64,000 nt of DNA from Streptomyces sp. DG1A-41 (GTDB lineage Bacteria > Actinomycetota > Actinomycetes > Streptomycetales > Streptomycetaceae), in NCBI RefSeq assembly GCF_037055355.1, contig NZ_CP146350.1, positions 7,897,001 to 7,961,000 of the forward strand. The letters run 5' to 3'. The first letter of the stretch is position 1, and the number at the start of each line of letters is the position of its first letter. Below the pieces are notes generated by a model, which did no database searches, was not told the origin of the DNA, and was given only the letters and a program-made list of their open reading frames with translations. The position numbers and the translations under genes are program-made. Positions 38,611 through 48,832 of the stretch are shown piece after piece.

Positions 38611-40407
38611 GTGCGTACGTCCATCGCCACCGTCTCCCTCAGCGGATCCCTCACCGAGAAGCTCGACGCCGCGGCCCGGGCCGGTTTCGACGGGGTGGAG
38701 ATCTTCGAGAACGACCTGCTGGCCAGTCCCCTCACCCCCGAGGAGATCCGCGCCCGCTGCGCCGACCTCGGCCTCTGCATCGACCTCTACCAGCCGATGC
38801 GGGACATCGAGGCCGTCCCCGAGGACGAGTTCGCCCGGAATCTGCGGCGGGCCCGCCACAAGTTCGAGCTGATGCGCAGGCTCGGGGCCGACACGGTCCT
38901 CGTCTGCTCCAGCGTCTCCCCGCAGGCGGTGGACGACGACGCCCTCGCTACCGAGCAGCTGAGCCGGCTCGCCGACCTCGCCCGGGACTCCGGGATCCGG
39001 GTCGCCTACGAGGCGCTCGCCTGGGGACGGCACGTCAGTACGTACGACCACGCCTGGCGCATCGTCGAGTCGGCCGGCCACCCCGCCCTCGGCACTTGCC
39101 TGGACAGCTTCCACATCCTCTCGCGCGGCTCGGACCCCAAGGGAATCGAGGCCGTCCCCGGCGAGAAGATCTTCTTCCTCCAGCTCGCCGACGCCCCGCT
39201 GCTCGCCATGGACGTCCTCCAGTGGAGCCGCCACTACCGCTGTTTCCCGGGGCAGGGCGGCTTCGATGTCGCCGGCCTGGTGCGGCACGTGCTGCGCACC
39301 GGCTACGAAGGACCGCTCTCCCTGGAGGTCTTCAACGACGTCTTCCGGCAGGCCGAGGCCGGTCCGACCGCCGTCGACGCCCGGCGTTCCCTGCTGCTCC
39401 TCGAGGAGACGGTGGGCCGGGCCGCCCTGCCCGAGCCCGTCGTCCCCACCGGCGTCGCCTTCGCGGAGCTGGTCACGCCCGACGCCGAACCCCTCAACGC
39501 CCTGCTCGGCGCCCTCGGCTTCACCCGCACCGCCCGCCATCGCGGCAAGCCGGTCGCCCTGTGGGAGCAGGGGGACGCCCGGATCCTCGTCAACACCGGG
39601 CCGGCCGTCCGCCGCGACGGCACCCAGCTCGCCGCCATCGGGCTGGAGTCACCGGACCCGGCCGCGGCGTCCCGGCGTGCCGAGGCGCTGCTGGCCCCCG
39701 TCCTGCCGCGCCGCCGCGCACCCGAGGACGCCCCGCTCGACGCGGTCGCCGCCCCCGACGGCACGGAGCTGTTCTTCTGCGCCACCGGCCGTCCGGACCT
39801 GCCCGACTGGCGGGCCGACTTCGAGGACACTCGCCCGGCACCCGCGCCCGCGCCCCTACGCCGTATCGACCATCTCGCCCTCACCCAGCCCTGGCACCAC
39901 TTCGACGAGGCGGCCCTCTTCCACCACGGTGTGCTCGGCCTGCACACCCAGGAGAGCGTGGACGTCGCCGACCCCTACGGCCTGCTGCGCAGCCGTGCCG
40001 TGACCAACGCCGACGGCAGCGTCCGGATCGCCCTCACCGTCGGCGCCGCGCCCACCGACGACACCGTCCACGCCCAGCACATCGCCCTGGCCACCGACGA
40101 CGTGGTCGCCTCGGCCCGCCGCTTCCGGGACGCCGGCGGCAGTCTGCTGCCCGTCCCGGCGAACTACCACGACGATCTCGCCGCCCGCTTCGCGTTCGCC
40201 GACGGCGAGCTGGAGACCTACCGCGACCTCGGCATCCTCTACGACCGCGACGCCCACGGTGTCTTCCGCCACTGCTACACCCGCACCGTCGGCCGTGTCT
40301 TCTTCGAACTGGTCCAACGCGACGACGGCTACCGGGGCTACGGCGCCGCGAACGCCCCGGTACGGCTGGCGGCACAGCACGCGGTGCGGACGCTCACTGG
40401 CGGCTGA
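38611..40407 (+). CDS. 3-Dehydroshikimate dehydratase fused to HPPD/VOC-like domain (QsuB type)
   Basis: The product is 598 residues. Residues 1 to about 275 form a sugar-phosphate-isomerase TIM barrel (AARAGFDGVEIFENDLL, VAYEALAWGRH, FFLQLADAP, LSLEVFND), the metal-dependent dehydratase that makes protocatechuate from 3-dehydroshikimate. Residues of about 290-590 are a 4-hydroxyphenylpyruvate-dioxygenase-like VOC half, ending HCYTRTVGRVFFELVQRDDGYRGYG with a metal-binding Glu. This fusion is that of QsuB. Protocatechuate enzymes are not in the window. The 3' end overlaps the convergent gene by 14 bases. Confidence 0.88.
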   Translation: MRTSIATVSLSGSLTEKLDAAARAGFDGVEIFENDLLASPLTPEEIRARCADLGLCIDLYQPMRDIEAVPEDEFARNLRRARHKFELMRRLGADTVLVCSSVSPQAVDDDALATEQLSRLADLARDSGIRVAYEALAWGRHVSTYDHAWRIVESAGHPALGTCLDSFHILSRGSDPKGIEAVPGEKIFFLQLADAPLLAMDVLQWSRHYRCFPGQGGFDVAGLVRHVLRTGYEGPLSLEVFNDVFRQAEAGPTAVDARRSLLLLEETVGRAALPEPVVPTGVAFAELVTPDAEPLNALLGALGFTRTARHRGKPVALWEQGDARILVNTGPAVRRDGTQLAAIGLESPDPAAASRRAEALLAPVLPRRRAPEDAPLDAVAAPDGTELFFCATGRPDLPDWRADFEDTRPAPAPAPLRRIDHLALTQPWHHFDEAALFHHGVLGLHTQESVDVADPYGLLRSRAVTNADGSVRIALTVGAAPTDDTVHAQHIALATDDVVASARRFRDAGGSLLPVPANYHDDLAARFAFADGELETYRDLGILYDRDAHGVFRHCYTRTVGRVFFELVQRDDGYRGYGAANAPVRLAAQHAVRTLTGG

Positions 40408-41859
40408 CGGTCCGTGTGATTCCGGTGACGACCGTCGTGGCGAGGATCCAGCCCGTGAGCACGAGGGCATAGGAGAGCCACTGGTACCCGTCGGCGGGTG
40501 CGAACGCGCTCTCCTGCCCGAAGGAGATCACCGGCAGGAGCAGGTCGAGCGTGTAGAAGACCGGGTTGAACTGCGGGGCCTCGTCCGGCTTCAGCGGCTC
40601 GGGGTGGTGCAGCGCGTAGGCGAGGGAGCCGATCGCCAGTAGCGACACCAGCCAGCCGGCGGCGCGCAGGGGCCGGAAGCCGTAGCCGACGGCCGCGTCC
40701 TGGACGTGGCCCCACAACCGGCCGTACCACGGCAGGGTGCCGCGCCGGCGGCGCTGCTTGGCGAGCTGGACGAGGCGGGCGGCGTCGTCGTCGCCGATCC
40801 GGCGGTAGGCCGCGGTCAGCTGCTCGTAGGCGTGCGGGACATAGCCCTCGCGGTCCCGCTCCAGCATCGCCAGGCGCCGCTCGGCGGGTTCGTGCGGGGT
40901 GAGGGAGGTGTAGACGAGACTGTTGAGCAGGACCTCCCCGGGGACCACGTCCGGTTCGAGGAACAGGACGTCCAGCTGGGCGCGGCGCAGGTTGAGGGCG
41001 CCTGTCATGGGCGGGCTCCTGCGCAGCCAGAGTTCCCCGACGCTGCAGCTGCTGGCACGCAGTGCCGTGCCACCGGGGTTCGCCAGGCGCGCGTGGGAGA
41101 GGTCGAGACGGCCCGCGATCCGGGCGCCGCGCAGGCCGATCCAGCCGAGGACGTCCACGTCGCGCAGCAGGACGTCGCCCTCCACCGTGAGCGTCTCCGC
41201 GTCGAGGGCGACCTCGCCGGTACCGGCCTCCAGCCGCGCCTGGTTGAGGTCGATCGTCCCGGCGACCGAGGCACCCGTCAGGCGCACCTCGCCGCGGGTG
41301 CGCAGTCCCGGCGCCGACAGGCCGTCGCCGATGGTCACGTGATTGAGCTGGAGCGCGGGCTGATCGGCGGGCCGTTCGTCGACAGCGGCCCTGTCCATGA
41401 AAAGCGCCCCGGAGATCTGCGCCCCGCCGAGCCGCACGGGCCCCTCGAACACGCAGTCCGACATGCGCAGCACGCCGTCCACACGCAGGGTGGCGGCGTC
41501 CAGCCCGGGCAAGGCCGAGTCGCGCAGGTTCAGCTGGCGCAGCCGCGCCCCGTACAGGACGGGGACGTCCTCGAAAAAGCAGTCGCTGAGGCGCACGGCG
41601 TGGTCGACCTCCGCGTACGTGAGGTTCAGCACGCCCGTGATCCGCGCCCCCGCCAGCCGGAGGGCGGCCGTCTCCCCGTCCTCCTGTGGGGCGCTCAGCA
41701 GCAGGGCCCGCAACACGGCCGCCCGTACGGTCCGTTCGGGTCCCCAGTCCGCGCCCAGCGCCGGGTCCTCGTCCGCCGGCCCCGGAAGTCCACGTCAGCG
41801 CCGCGCGGAAAGGCCCGCCACACCCGCTCCTCGGCGGGCGTCATGTCGTCGATCTGCAT
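40394..41859 (-). CDS. Beta-helix repeat protein with C-terminal membrane helices, one apparent frameshift
   Basis: From ATG 41859 (MQIDDMTPAEERVW) the frame breaks at the CCCC run 41780-41783. One added base restores DFRGPADEDPALGADWGPERTVRAAV, giving 488 residues. The middle is a series of parallel beta-helix turns (LNLTYAEVDHAVRLSDCFFEDV, LDLSHARL, LNLRRAQL). The C terminus has two or three hydrophobic helices (GWLVSLLAIGSLAYAL, YALVLTGWILATTVV). Streptomycete relatives are often labelled membrane-associated oxidoreductases, but I see no cofactor motif. Function is unknown. Confidence 0.72.
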
Positions 41860-41878
41860 CGACGGGGACTCTGACGCG

Positions 41879-41913
41879 CCCGGCCGGAGGCTGTCAACTC
41901 ACCTCCGGCCGGG
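41879..41913 (-). terminator. Terminator of the pentose-phosphate operon
   Basis: Arms CCCGGCCGGAGG (41879-41890) and CCTCCGGCCGGG (41902-41913) form a 12-bp stem with an 11-base loop, about 20 bases past the phosphatase stop. Confidence 0.7.
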
Positions 41914-41932
41914 GCTTCTTAAGGCGTGGTGG

Positions 41933-42520
41933 TCACGCCCTGGTGTTCCACTCCGCGATCACGGGCCGGCCGTGCTCGGTCGACAGCCGGCTGACCGTGC
42001 CCGTCTCCAGGCGGAACAGCCGCCCCTGCGACGGCGGCAGGCCCAGTCGGCGGGCCGTCAGGACGCGGAGGATGTGGCCGTGCGCCACCAGCAGCACATC
42101 GCCCTCGGCCAGCGCGCCGGCCACCCGGGACAGCACCCGGTCGGCCCGCTCGCCGACCTCCTCGGGGGACTCGCCCGGCTTGCCGTCGGGGCCGGGCGGG
42201 CCCCCGTCGGTCCACAGGTCCCAGTCGGGACGGGTGCGGTGTATCTCCTCGGTGGTGACGCCCTCGTAGGCGCCGTAGTACCACTCGTGCAGGTCCGCGT
42301 CCCGCACGGCCCCTGTCAGCCCCGCGAGTTCGGCGGTGTGCACCGCGCGGCCGAGGGGGCTGGTGAGGATTTGCGCGAAGGAGCGGCCCGTCAGCAGCGG
42401 AGCCAGCGACTTGGCCTGTTCCTCGCCGTTCGGGGTGAGGGGCAGGTCGGTGAAGCTGGTGTGCTGTCCGCTCCGGCTCCACTCCGTCTCGCCGTGGCGG
42501 ACCAAAAGCAGATCGCCCAC
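41933..42520 (-). CDS. Histidine phosphatase (phosphoglycerate-mutase-like)
   Basis: A 195-residue member of the histidine phosphatase superfamily with LLLVRHGETEWS (catalytic His), SPLGRAVHTAEL, an acid/base Glu in HEWYYGAYEG and the second His in LLVAHGHILR. It starts three bases after the gnd stop and is last in the pentose-phosphate operon. It may dephosphorylate a sugar phosphate. No 6-phosphogluconolactonase gene is visible in the operon, but this fold is not known to replace that enzyme. Confidence 0.85.
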   Translation of the reverse strand: MGDLLLVRHGETEWSRSGQHTSFTDLPLTPNGEEQAKSLAPLLTGRSFAQILTSPLGRAVHTAELAGLTGAVRDADLHEWYYGAYEGVTTEEIHRTRPDWDLWTDGGPPGPDGKPGESPEEVGERADRVLSRVAGALAEGDVLLVAHGHILRVLTARRLGLPPSQGRLFRLETGTVSRLSTEHGRPVIAEWNTRA

Positions 42521-42523
42521 GTC

Positions 42524-43408
42524 CTACGCCTTCTTCGCGGACTCGACGGCGTGCCCGCCGAACTGGTTGCGCAGCGCCGCGATCATCTTCATCTGCGGGG
42601 AGTCGTCCTGCCGGGAGGCGAACCGGGAGAACAGGGAGGCGGTGATCGCGGGCAGCGGCACGGAGTTGTCGATCGCGGCCTCCACGGTCCAGCGTCCCTC
42701 GCCGGAGTCCTGGGCGTAGCCCCTCAGGCCCTCCAGGTGCTCGTCCTCGTCGAGGGCGTTGACCGCGAGGTCCAGCAGCCAGGAACGGATGACCGTGCCG
42801 TCCTGCCAGGAGCGGAACACCTCGCGGACGTTGTCCACCGAGTCCACGGCCTCCAGCAGCTCCCAGCCCTCGGCGTAGGCCTGCATCATCGCGTACTCGA
42901 TGCCGTTGTGGACCATCTTCGCGAAGTGCCCGGCGCCCACCCGGCCCGCGTGGACGAAGCCGTACGGGCCCTCCGGCTTGAGCGCCTCGAAGATCGGCCG
43001 GAGCCGGTCGACGTACTCCTTCTCGCCGCCGACCATCAGGGCGTAGCCGTTCTTCAGGCCCCACACGCCGCCCGAGACGCCCGCGTCGACGAAGCCGATG
43101 CCGCGCTTGCTCAGCTCCTCGGCGTGCTTCTCGTCGTCCGTCCAGCGGGAGTTGCCGCCGTCGACCACCGTGTCGTACGGCTTGAGGAGGTCCGCCAGAC
43201 GGTCGATGACGTGCTGGGTGGGGTCGCCGGCCGGGACCATGACCCAGACCGTGCGCGGCGCCTGAAGCTGGTTGACGAGGTCGGCCAGGCTGGCGACGTC
43301 GGACTTCTCTGGGTTGGTGTCGTAGCCGATGACGGTGTGGCCGGCGTTGCGCAGGCGCTCGCGCATGTTGCCGCCCATCTTGCCGAGACCCACAAGACCG
43401 ATCTGCAT
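42524..43408 (-). CDS. gnd: 6-Phosphogluconate dehydrogenase, decarboxylating (short form)
   Basis: The product is 294 residues. The N-terminal motif is IGLVGLGKMGGNMRERL, the substrate loop DAGVSGGVWGLKNGYALMVGG, and the catalytic Lys lies in GAGHFAKMVHNGIEY. The length of about 300 is that of the short, often NAD-preferring form rather than the 470-residue type. It oxidises 6-phosphogluconate to ribulose 5-phosphate. It begins 6 bases after the pgi stop. Confidence 0.9.
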   Translation of the reverse strand: MQIGLVGLGKMGGNMRERLRNAGHTVIGYDTNPEKSDVASLADLVNQLQAPRTVWVMVPAGDPTQHVIDRLADLLKPYDTVVDGGNSRWTDDEKHAEELSKRGIGFVDAGVSGGVWGLKNGYALMVGGEKEYVDRLRPIFEALKPEGPYGFVHAGRVGAGHFAKMVHNGIEYAMMQAYAEGWELLEAVDSVDNVREVFRSWQDGTVIRSWLLDLAVNALDEDEHLEGLRGYAQDSGEGRWTVEAAIDNSVPLPAITASLFSRFASRQDDSPQMKMIAALRNQFGGHAVESAKKA

Positions 43409-43414
43409 GTCAGT

Positions 43415-45073
43415 TCACTTCCCGAAATTGCGGTAGGCGGCCACCAGCGCGGCCGTGGACGGATCGAGACCGGGGACGTCCGCGCCCTCGGTCAGGGCGG
43501 GCTCGACGCGCTTGGCGAGGACCTTGCCGAGTTCGACGCCCCACTGGTCGAAGGAGTCGATGTTCCAGACCGCGCCCTGCACGAACACCTTGTGCTCGTA
43601 GAGGGCGACCAGCTGGCCGAGGACCGACGGGGTGAGTTCGGTGGCCAGGATCGTGGTGGTGGGGTGGTTGCCCTTGAACGTGCGGTGCGGCACCTGTCCC
43701 TCGGGCACGCCCTCGGCCCGCACCTCCTCGGCGGTCTTCCCGAAGGCGAGCGCCTGCCCCTGCGCGAACAGGTTGGCCATCAACAGGTCGTGCTGCGCCT
43801 TCAGTTCGTCGCTCAGCTCGGCGACGGGCCGCGCGAAGCCGATCAGGTCGGCGGGGATGAGCTTGGTGCCCTGGTGGATCAACTGGTAGTAGGCGTGCTG
43901 CCCGTTGGTGCCGGGCGTGCCCCACACGACCGGACCCGTCTGCCACTGAACGGGACGGCCGTCGCGGTCCACCGACTTGCCGTTGGACTCCATGTCGAGC
44001 TGCTGGAGGTAGGCGGTGAACTTGGACAGGTAGTGGCTGTACGGCAGGACGGCGTGCGACTGGGCGTCGTGGAAGTTGCCGTACCAGATGCCGAGCAGGC
44101 CCATGATGAGCGGGGCGTTGGCCTCCGCGGGGGCGTTGCGGAAGTGCTCGTCGACGATGCGGAAGCCGTCGAGCATCTCCAGGAAGCGGTCCGGGCCGAT
44201 CGCGATCATCAGGGACAGGCCGATCGCGGAGTCGTACGAGTAGCGGCCGCCGACCCAGTCCCAGAACTCGAACATGTTGTCGACGTCGATACCGAAGTCC
44301 GCGACCTTCTCGGCGTTCGTGGACAGCGCCACGAAATGCTCGGCGACCGCCTTCTCGTCGCCCCCGAGGCCCTCCAGCAGCCAGGAGCGCGCGGAGGTCG
44401 CGTTCGTGATGGTCTCGATCGTGGTGAAGGTCTTGGACGCGACGATGAACAGCGTCTCCGCCGGGTCCAGGTCGCGGGTGGCCTCGTGCAGGTCGGAGCC
44501 GTCCACGTTCGACACGAAGCGGAACGTCAGCTCCCGGGCGGTGAACGGCCGCAACGCGTCGTACGCCATCGCCGGGCCGAGATCCGAGCCGCCGATGCCG
44601 ATGTTGACGACGTTCCGGATGCGCCTGCCGGTGTGGCCGGTCCACTCCCCGGAGCGCACCCGGTTCGCGAAGCCGGACATCTTCTCGAGCACGGCGTGCA
44701 CGCCCGGGACGACGTTCTCGCCGTCGACCTCGATCACCGCGTCGCGCGGGGCGCGCAGCGCGGTGTGCAGCACGGCCCGGTTCTCGGTGACGTTGATCTT
44801 CTCGCCGCGGAACATGGCGTCGCGCTGACCGAACACGTCGGTGGCGGTGGCCAGCTCCTGGAGCAGGGCGAGGGTCTCGTCGGTGACCAGGTGCTTGGAG
44901 TAGTCGATGCGCAGGTCGCCCACGTGCACGACGTAGCGCTCGGCGCGCCCCGGGTCCGCCGCGAACAGCTCACGCAGGTCCGGCCGCGGCAGGGCGTCCG
45001 TGCGGTGGTCCTCCAGGGCGGTCCACTCGGGCCGCCGCGTGAGCCTGGGGGAGCCGGAGGGGGAGTCAGACAT
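43415..45073 (-). CDS. pgi: Glucose-6-phosphate isomerase
   Basis: The product is 552 residues, full length. Family signatures are [56 protein letters not shown] and [16 protein letters not shown]. It interconverts glucose 6-phosphate and fructose 6-phosphate. Its placement in a pentose-phosphate operon would let carbon recycle through the oxidative branch for NADPH. It overlaps opcA by 8 bases. Confidence 0.95.
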   Translation of the reverse strand: MSDSPSGSPRLTRRPEWTALEDHRTDALPRPDLRELFAADPGRAERYVVHVGDLRIDYSKHLVTDETLALLQELATATDVFGQRDAMFRGEKINVTENRAVLHTALRAPRDAVIEVDGENVVPGVHAVLEKMSGFANRVRSGEWTGHTGRRIRNVVNIGIGGSDLGPAMAYDALRPFTARELTFRFVSNVDGSDLHEATRDLDPAETLFIVASKTFTTIETITNATSARSWLLEGLGGDEKAVAEHFVALSTNAEKVADFGIDVDNMFEFWDWVGGRYSYDSAIGLSLMIAIGPDRFLEMLDGFRIVDEHFRNAPAEANAPLIMGLLGIWYGNFHDAQSHAVLPYSHYLSKFTAYLQQLDMESNGKSVDRDGRPVQWQTGPVVWGTPGTNGQHAYYQLIHQGTKLIPADLIGFARPVAELSDELKAQHDLLMANLFAQGQALAFGKTAEEVRAEGVPEGQVPHRTFKGNHPTTTILATELTPSVLGQLVALYEHKVFVQGAVWNIDSFDQWGVELGKVLAKRVEPALTEGADVPGLDPSTAALVAAYRNFGK

Positions 45074-46001
45074 GAGCAGGGGTCTCCTCGGTTGCCTCGC
45101 CGTTCAGGGCGATGGCGTACATCTCGTCCGCGTCGAGGCGCCTCAGCTCCTCGGCGATGAGTTCGGAGGTGGCGCGGACCTTCAGCGCGAGGGTGCGCGA
45201 GGGCTGGCCCGGCAGGGTGAGCGTGGCCAGCGGTCCCTCGGGGCGGTCGATGAGGATCTCGCCGTTCTCGGTGCCCAGGCGTACGGCCGTGACGACCGGC
45301 CCGGCGGTGACCACACGGTCGACCGGGACGTGCAGCCGCGCCTCCAGCCAGCGGGCCAGCAGCTCGGCGGCCGGGTTCTCGGCCTCGGCCTCGACGGCCG
45401 CCGAGATCACCTTCGCCCGGGCCTGGTCCAGCGCAGCCGCCAGCATCGAACGCCAGGGCGTCAGCCGGGTCCAGGCGAGGTCGGTGTCGCCGGGTGCGTA
45501 GGAGCGGACCCGGCTCTCCAGGGCCTCCAGGGGGTTCGCGACGGCGTACAGGTCGGTGATCCGCCGCTGGGCCAGCGCCCCGAGCGGATCCTTCGAGGGC
45601 ACCTCCGGCGCGTCCATCGGCCACCACACCACCACCGGTGCGTCCGGCAGCAGCAGCGGCAGCACGACCGAGTCGGCGTGCTCGGACACCTCGCCGTAGG
45701 TCCGCAGGATCACCGTCTCGCCGGTGCCCGCGTCGGCGCCCACCCGGACCTCGGCGTCCAGGCGGGAGGACTGGCGGTCGCGCGGGGTGCGGGCGTGCCG
45801 CTTGATGACGACCAGGGTGCGCGAGGGGTGCTCGTGCGAGGCCTCCTCGGCCGCCTTGATCGCGTCGTAGGCGTTCTCCTCGTCCGTGACGATCACCATC
45901 GTCAGGACCATGCCCACGGCGGGCGTGCCGATGGCGCGGCGGCCCTGCACCAGCGCCTTGTTGATCTTGCTTGCCGTGGTGTCGGTCAGGTCGATCTTCA
46001 T
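45066..46001 (-). CDS. opcA: OpcA-like glucose-6-phosphate dehydrogenase assembly protein
   Basis: The product is 311 residues from ATG 46001, which overlaps the zwf stop by 4 bases; the upstream in-frame extension is ignored. OpcA proteins support assembly or redox control of the adjacent G6PDH. The typical stretches [30 protein letters not shown] and [25 protein letters not shown] are present. Translational coupling to zwf fits the role. Confidence 0.9.
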   Translation of the reverse strand: MKIDLTDTTASKINKALVQGRRAIGTPAVGMVLTMVIVTDEENAYDAIKAAEEASHEHPSRTLVVIKRHARTPRDRQSSRLDAEVRVGADAGTGETVILRTYGEVSEHADSVVLPLLLPDAPVVVWWPMDAPEVPSKDPLGALAQRRITDLYAVANPLEALESRVRSYAPGDTDLAWTRLTPWRSMLAAALDQARAKVISAAVEAEAENPAAELLARWLEARLHVPVDRVVTAGPVVTAVRLGTENGEILIDRPEGPLATLTLPGQPSRTLALKVRATSELIAEELRRLDADEMYAIALNGEATEETPAHV

Positions 46002-47671
46002 GGCCTGCGCCAGCTCCGTCCGTCTCGTGCGAGCATCTCGTCGGCTTCCGCGGGTCCCCAACTGCCCGAGGCGTACTGCGCGGGCCGGCCGTGCGTGGCC
46101 CAGTACTGCTCGATCGGGTCGAGGATCTTCCAGGACTCTTCCACTTCCTGGTGACGGGGGAACAGGTTGGCGTCGCCCAGGAGGACGTCCAGGATCAGCC
46201 GTTCGTACGCCTCGGGGCTCGATTCGGTGAACGACTCGCCGTAGGCGAAGTCCATCGTCACGTCCCGGATCTCCATCGACGTACCCGGCACCTTGGAGCC
46301 GAACCGCACCGTCATGCCCTCGTCCGGCTGGACGCGGATGACGATCGCGTTGGAGCCCAGCTCCTCGGTGGCGGTGGAGTCGAAGGGGGAGTGCGGAGCC
46401 CGCTGGAACACCACCGCGATCTCGGTCACCCGGCGGCCCAGCCGCTTGCCGGTGCGCAGGTAGAACGGCACACCCGCCCAGCGGCGGTTGTCCACCTGGA
46501 GCTTGATCGCGGCGTAGGTGTCGGTCGAGGAGGCCTGGTCGATGCCTTCCTCCTCCAGGTAGCCGCGGACCTTCGTGCCGCCCTGCCAGGCCGCCGCGTA
46601 CTGCCCGCGCACGGTGTGCCTGCCCAGGTCCTCCGGCAGCCGCACGGCCCGCAGCACCTTCAGCTTCTCGGTGAGCAGCGACGCCGCGTCGAAGGCGGCG
46701 GGTTCCTCCATCGCGGTGAGTGCCATCAGCTGGAGGAGGTGGTTCTGGATGACGTCACGGGCGGCGCCGATGCCGTCGTAGTACCCCGCGCGACCGCCGA
46801 TGCCGATGTCCTCGGCCATGGTGATCTGCACATGGTCGACGTACGACCGGTTCCAGATCGGCTCGAACATCTGGTTGGCGAAGCGCAGTGCCAGGAGGTT
46901 CTGGACTGTTTCCTTGCCCAGGTAGTGGTCGATGCGGAAGACCTGCTCCGGGTCGAACACGTCGTGCACGATCGCGTTCAGCTCGCAGGCGCTGTCGAGG
47001 TCGCGTCCGAACGGCTTTTCGATGACCGCCCGGCGCCAGGAGCCCTCCGGCGCGTCGGCCAGCTTGTGCTTCTTCAGCTGCTGGACGACCTTGGGGAAGA
47101 ACTTCGGCGGCACAGAGAGGTAGAAGGCGTAGTTGCCGCTGGTGCCCCGGGAGGCGTCCAGCTCCTCGACGGCGGAGCGCAGCTGCTTGAACGCCGTGTC
47201 GTCGTCGAAGTCGCCCGGGATGAACCGCATGCCCTCGGCGAGCTGCTGCCAGACCTCCTCGCGGAACGGGGTGCGGGCGTGCTCCCGGACCGCGTCGTGC
47301 ACGACCTGCGCGAAGTCCTGGTCCTCCCAGTCCCGGCGGGCGAAACCCACCAGCGAGAAGCCCGGCGGCAGCAGGCCGCGGTTGGCCAGGTCGTACACGG
47401 CAGGCATCAGCTTCTTGCGGGACAGGTCACCGGTCACGCCGAAGATGACGAGCCCGGACGGGCCCGCGATCCTGGGCAGGCGACGGTCGCGCGGGTCGCG
47501 CAGGGGGTTGGCGAAGTCGGTGCCGGCGTGCTGCGCGGGCGGGGCCGCCCGTTCCTGGCCGCTCACCCCGGTCTGCTCCACCCCGGCCGCCTCCTGGGCG
47601 GCCCGGGCCTCCTTGTCCTCCTTGGTCCCCTTGGTCTCCTGCTCGGCCGTCTGGGGGATGCCCTCACTCAT
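45998..47671 (-). CDS. zwf: Glucose-6-phosphate 1-dehydrogenase
   Basis: The product is 557 residues. It has the NADP-binding motif [15 protein letters not shown] and the catalytic signature [13 protein letters not shown], after a charged, probably disordered N terminus of about 55 residues (Glu/Lys/Gln/Ala-rich). It makes 6-phosphogluconolactone and NADPH. The start overlaps the tal stop (ATGA). Confidence 0.95.
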   Translation of the reverse strand: MSEGIPQTAEQETKGTKEDKEARAAQEAAGVEQTGVSGQERAAPPAQHAGTDFANPLRDPRDRRLPRIAGPSGLVIFGVTGDLSRKKLMPAVYDLANRGLLPPGFSLVGFARRDWEDQDFAQVVHDAVREHARTPFREEVWQQLAEGMRFIPGDFDDDTAFKQLRSAVEELDASRGTSGNYAFYLSVPPKFFPKVVQQLKKHKLADAPEGSWRRAVIEKPFGRDLDSACELNAIVHDVFDPEQVFRIDHYLGKETVQNLLALRFANQMFEPIWNRSYVDHVQITMAEDIGIGGRAGYYDGIGAARDVIQNHLLQLMALTAMEEPAAFDAASLLTEKLKVLRAVRLPEDLGRHTVRGQYAAAWQGGTKVRGYLEEEGIDQASSTDTYAAIKLQVDNRRWAGVPFYLRTGKRLGRRVTEIAVVFQRAPHSPFDSTATEELGSNAIVIRVQPDEGMTVRFGSKVPGTSMEIRDVTMDFAYGESFTESSPEAYERLILDVLLGDANLFPRHQEVEESWKILDPIEQYWATHGRPAQYASGSWGPAEADEMLARDGRSWRRP

Positions 47672-48813
47672 TCCGCGTCAACTCCCTTGTTGTTCAAGGA
47701 CTTGGTGACCGCGTCCAGCAGGTCCTGCCAGGCCACCTCGAACTTGGCGACGCCTTCGTCCTCCAGTTGCCGCACCACCTCGTCGTACGAAATGCCGAGC
47801 CGCTCGACGGCCACCAGGTCGGCGCGCGCCTGGGCGTAACCGCCGGTGACGGTGTCGCCCTGGACGTCACCGTGGTCGGCGACGGCGTTCAGCGTGGCCT
47901 CCGGCATGGTGTTGACCGTGCCGGGAGCGACCAGTTCGTCCACGTACAGGGTGTCCTTGTAAGCGGGGTCCTTCACACCGGTGGAGGCCCAAAGGGGGCG
48001 CTGCCGGTTCGCGCGGGCACCGCCCAGGGCCTGCCAGCGCGGCCCGGCGAAGACCTGTTCGTACGCCTCGTAGGCGAGCCGCGCGTTGGCCAGGGCCGCC
48101 CTGCCCTTCAGGGCGAGGGCCTCCTCCGTGCCCAGCAGCGTCAGCCGCTTGTCGATCTCGGAGTCGACACGGGAGACGAAGAAGGACGCGACCGAGTGGA
48201 TGGCCGACAGATCGCGACCGGCCGCCTGCGCCTTCTCCAGACCGGCGATATAGGCGTCCATCACCTCGCGGTAGCGCTCCAGGGAGAAGATCAGCGTCAC
48301 GTTCACGCTGATGCCCGCGCCGATCACCTCGGTGATCGCCGGCAGACCCGCCTTCGTCGCCGGGATCTTGATCATCACGTTGGGGCGGTCCACCAGCCAG
48401 GCCAGTTGCCGGGCCTCGGCGACGGTCGCCGCCGTGTCGTGGGCCAGACGCGGGTCGACTTCGATGGACACCCGGCCGTCCCGGCCGCCGGTGGCGTCGT
48501 ACACCGGCCGCAGGACGTCGGCGGCGGCCCGGACGTCGGCCGTCGTCATCATCCGGACGGCCTCGTCGACGGTGACGCCCCGCACCGCCAGGTCGGCGAG
48601 CTGTTCCTCGTAGCCCTCGCCGGAGCCGATGGCGGCCTGGAAGATGGACGGGTTGGTGGTGACGCCGACGACGTTCCTCGTCGCCACGAGCCCGGCCAGG
48701 TTGCCGGACTCGATCCGTCGGCGGGACAGGTCGTCCAGCCAGATCGACACGCCCTCGTCGGACAGGCGCTCGAGTGCTCCCGCGCTCGCGGTCGCTTCGG
48801 TCACAGTGATCAT
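47668..48813 (-). CDS. tal: Transaldolase
   Basis: The product is about 381 residues from ATG 48813 ([15 protein letters not shown]); an in-frame GTG at 48840 overlaps tkt and is less likely. The Schiff-base Lys is in [11 protein letters not shown], and the other signatures [14 protein letters not shown] and [23 protein letters not shown] are intact. It is the actinobacterial-length transaldolase. It transfers dihydroxyacetone units between sugar phosphates. Confidence 0.94.
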   Translation of the reverse strand: MITVTEATASAGALERLSDEGVSIWLDDLSRRRIESGNLAGLVATRNVVGVTTNPSIFQAAIGSGEGYEEQLADLAVRGVTVDEAVRMMTTADVRAAADVLRPVYDATGGRDGRVSIEVDPRLAHDTAATVAEARQLAWLVDRPNVMIKIPATKAGLPAITEVIGAGISVNVTLIFSLERYREVMDAYIAGLEKAQAAGRDLSAIHSVASFFVSRVDSEIDKRLTLLGTEEALALKGRAALANARLAYEAYEQVFAGPRWQALGGARANRQRPLWASTGVKDPAYKDTLYVDELVAPGTVNTMPEATLNAVADHGDVQGDTVTGGYAQARADLVAVERLGISYDEVVRQLEDEGVAKFEVAWQDLLDAVTKSLNNKGVDAE

Positions 48814-48832
48814 CTTCTTTCGGGCGGTCGGA

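Noticed and set aside
40706-45160. A 1484-codon plus-strand open frame opposite the pentose-phosphate genes
   Set aside because: It is antisense to pgi, gnd and others with clear homology, has the His/Gly/Val-rich composition of high-GC shadow frames, and shows no domain.
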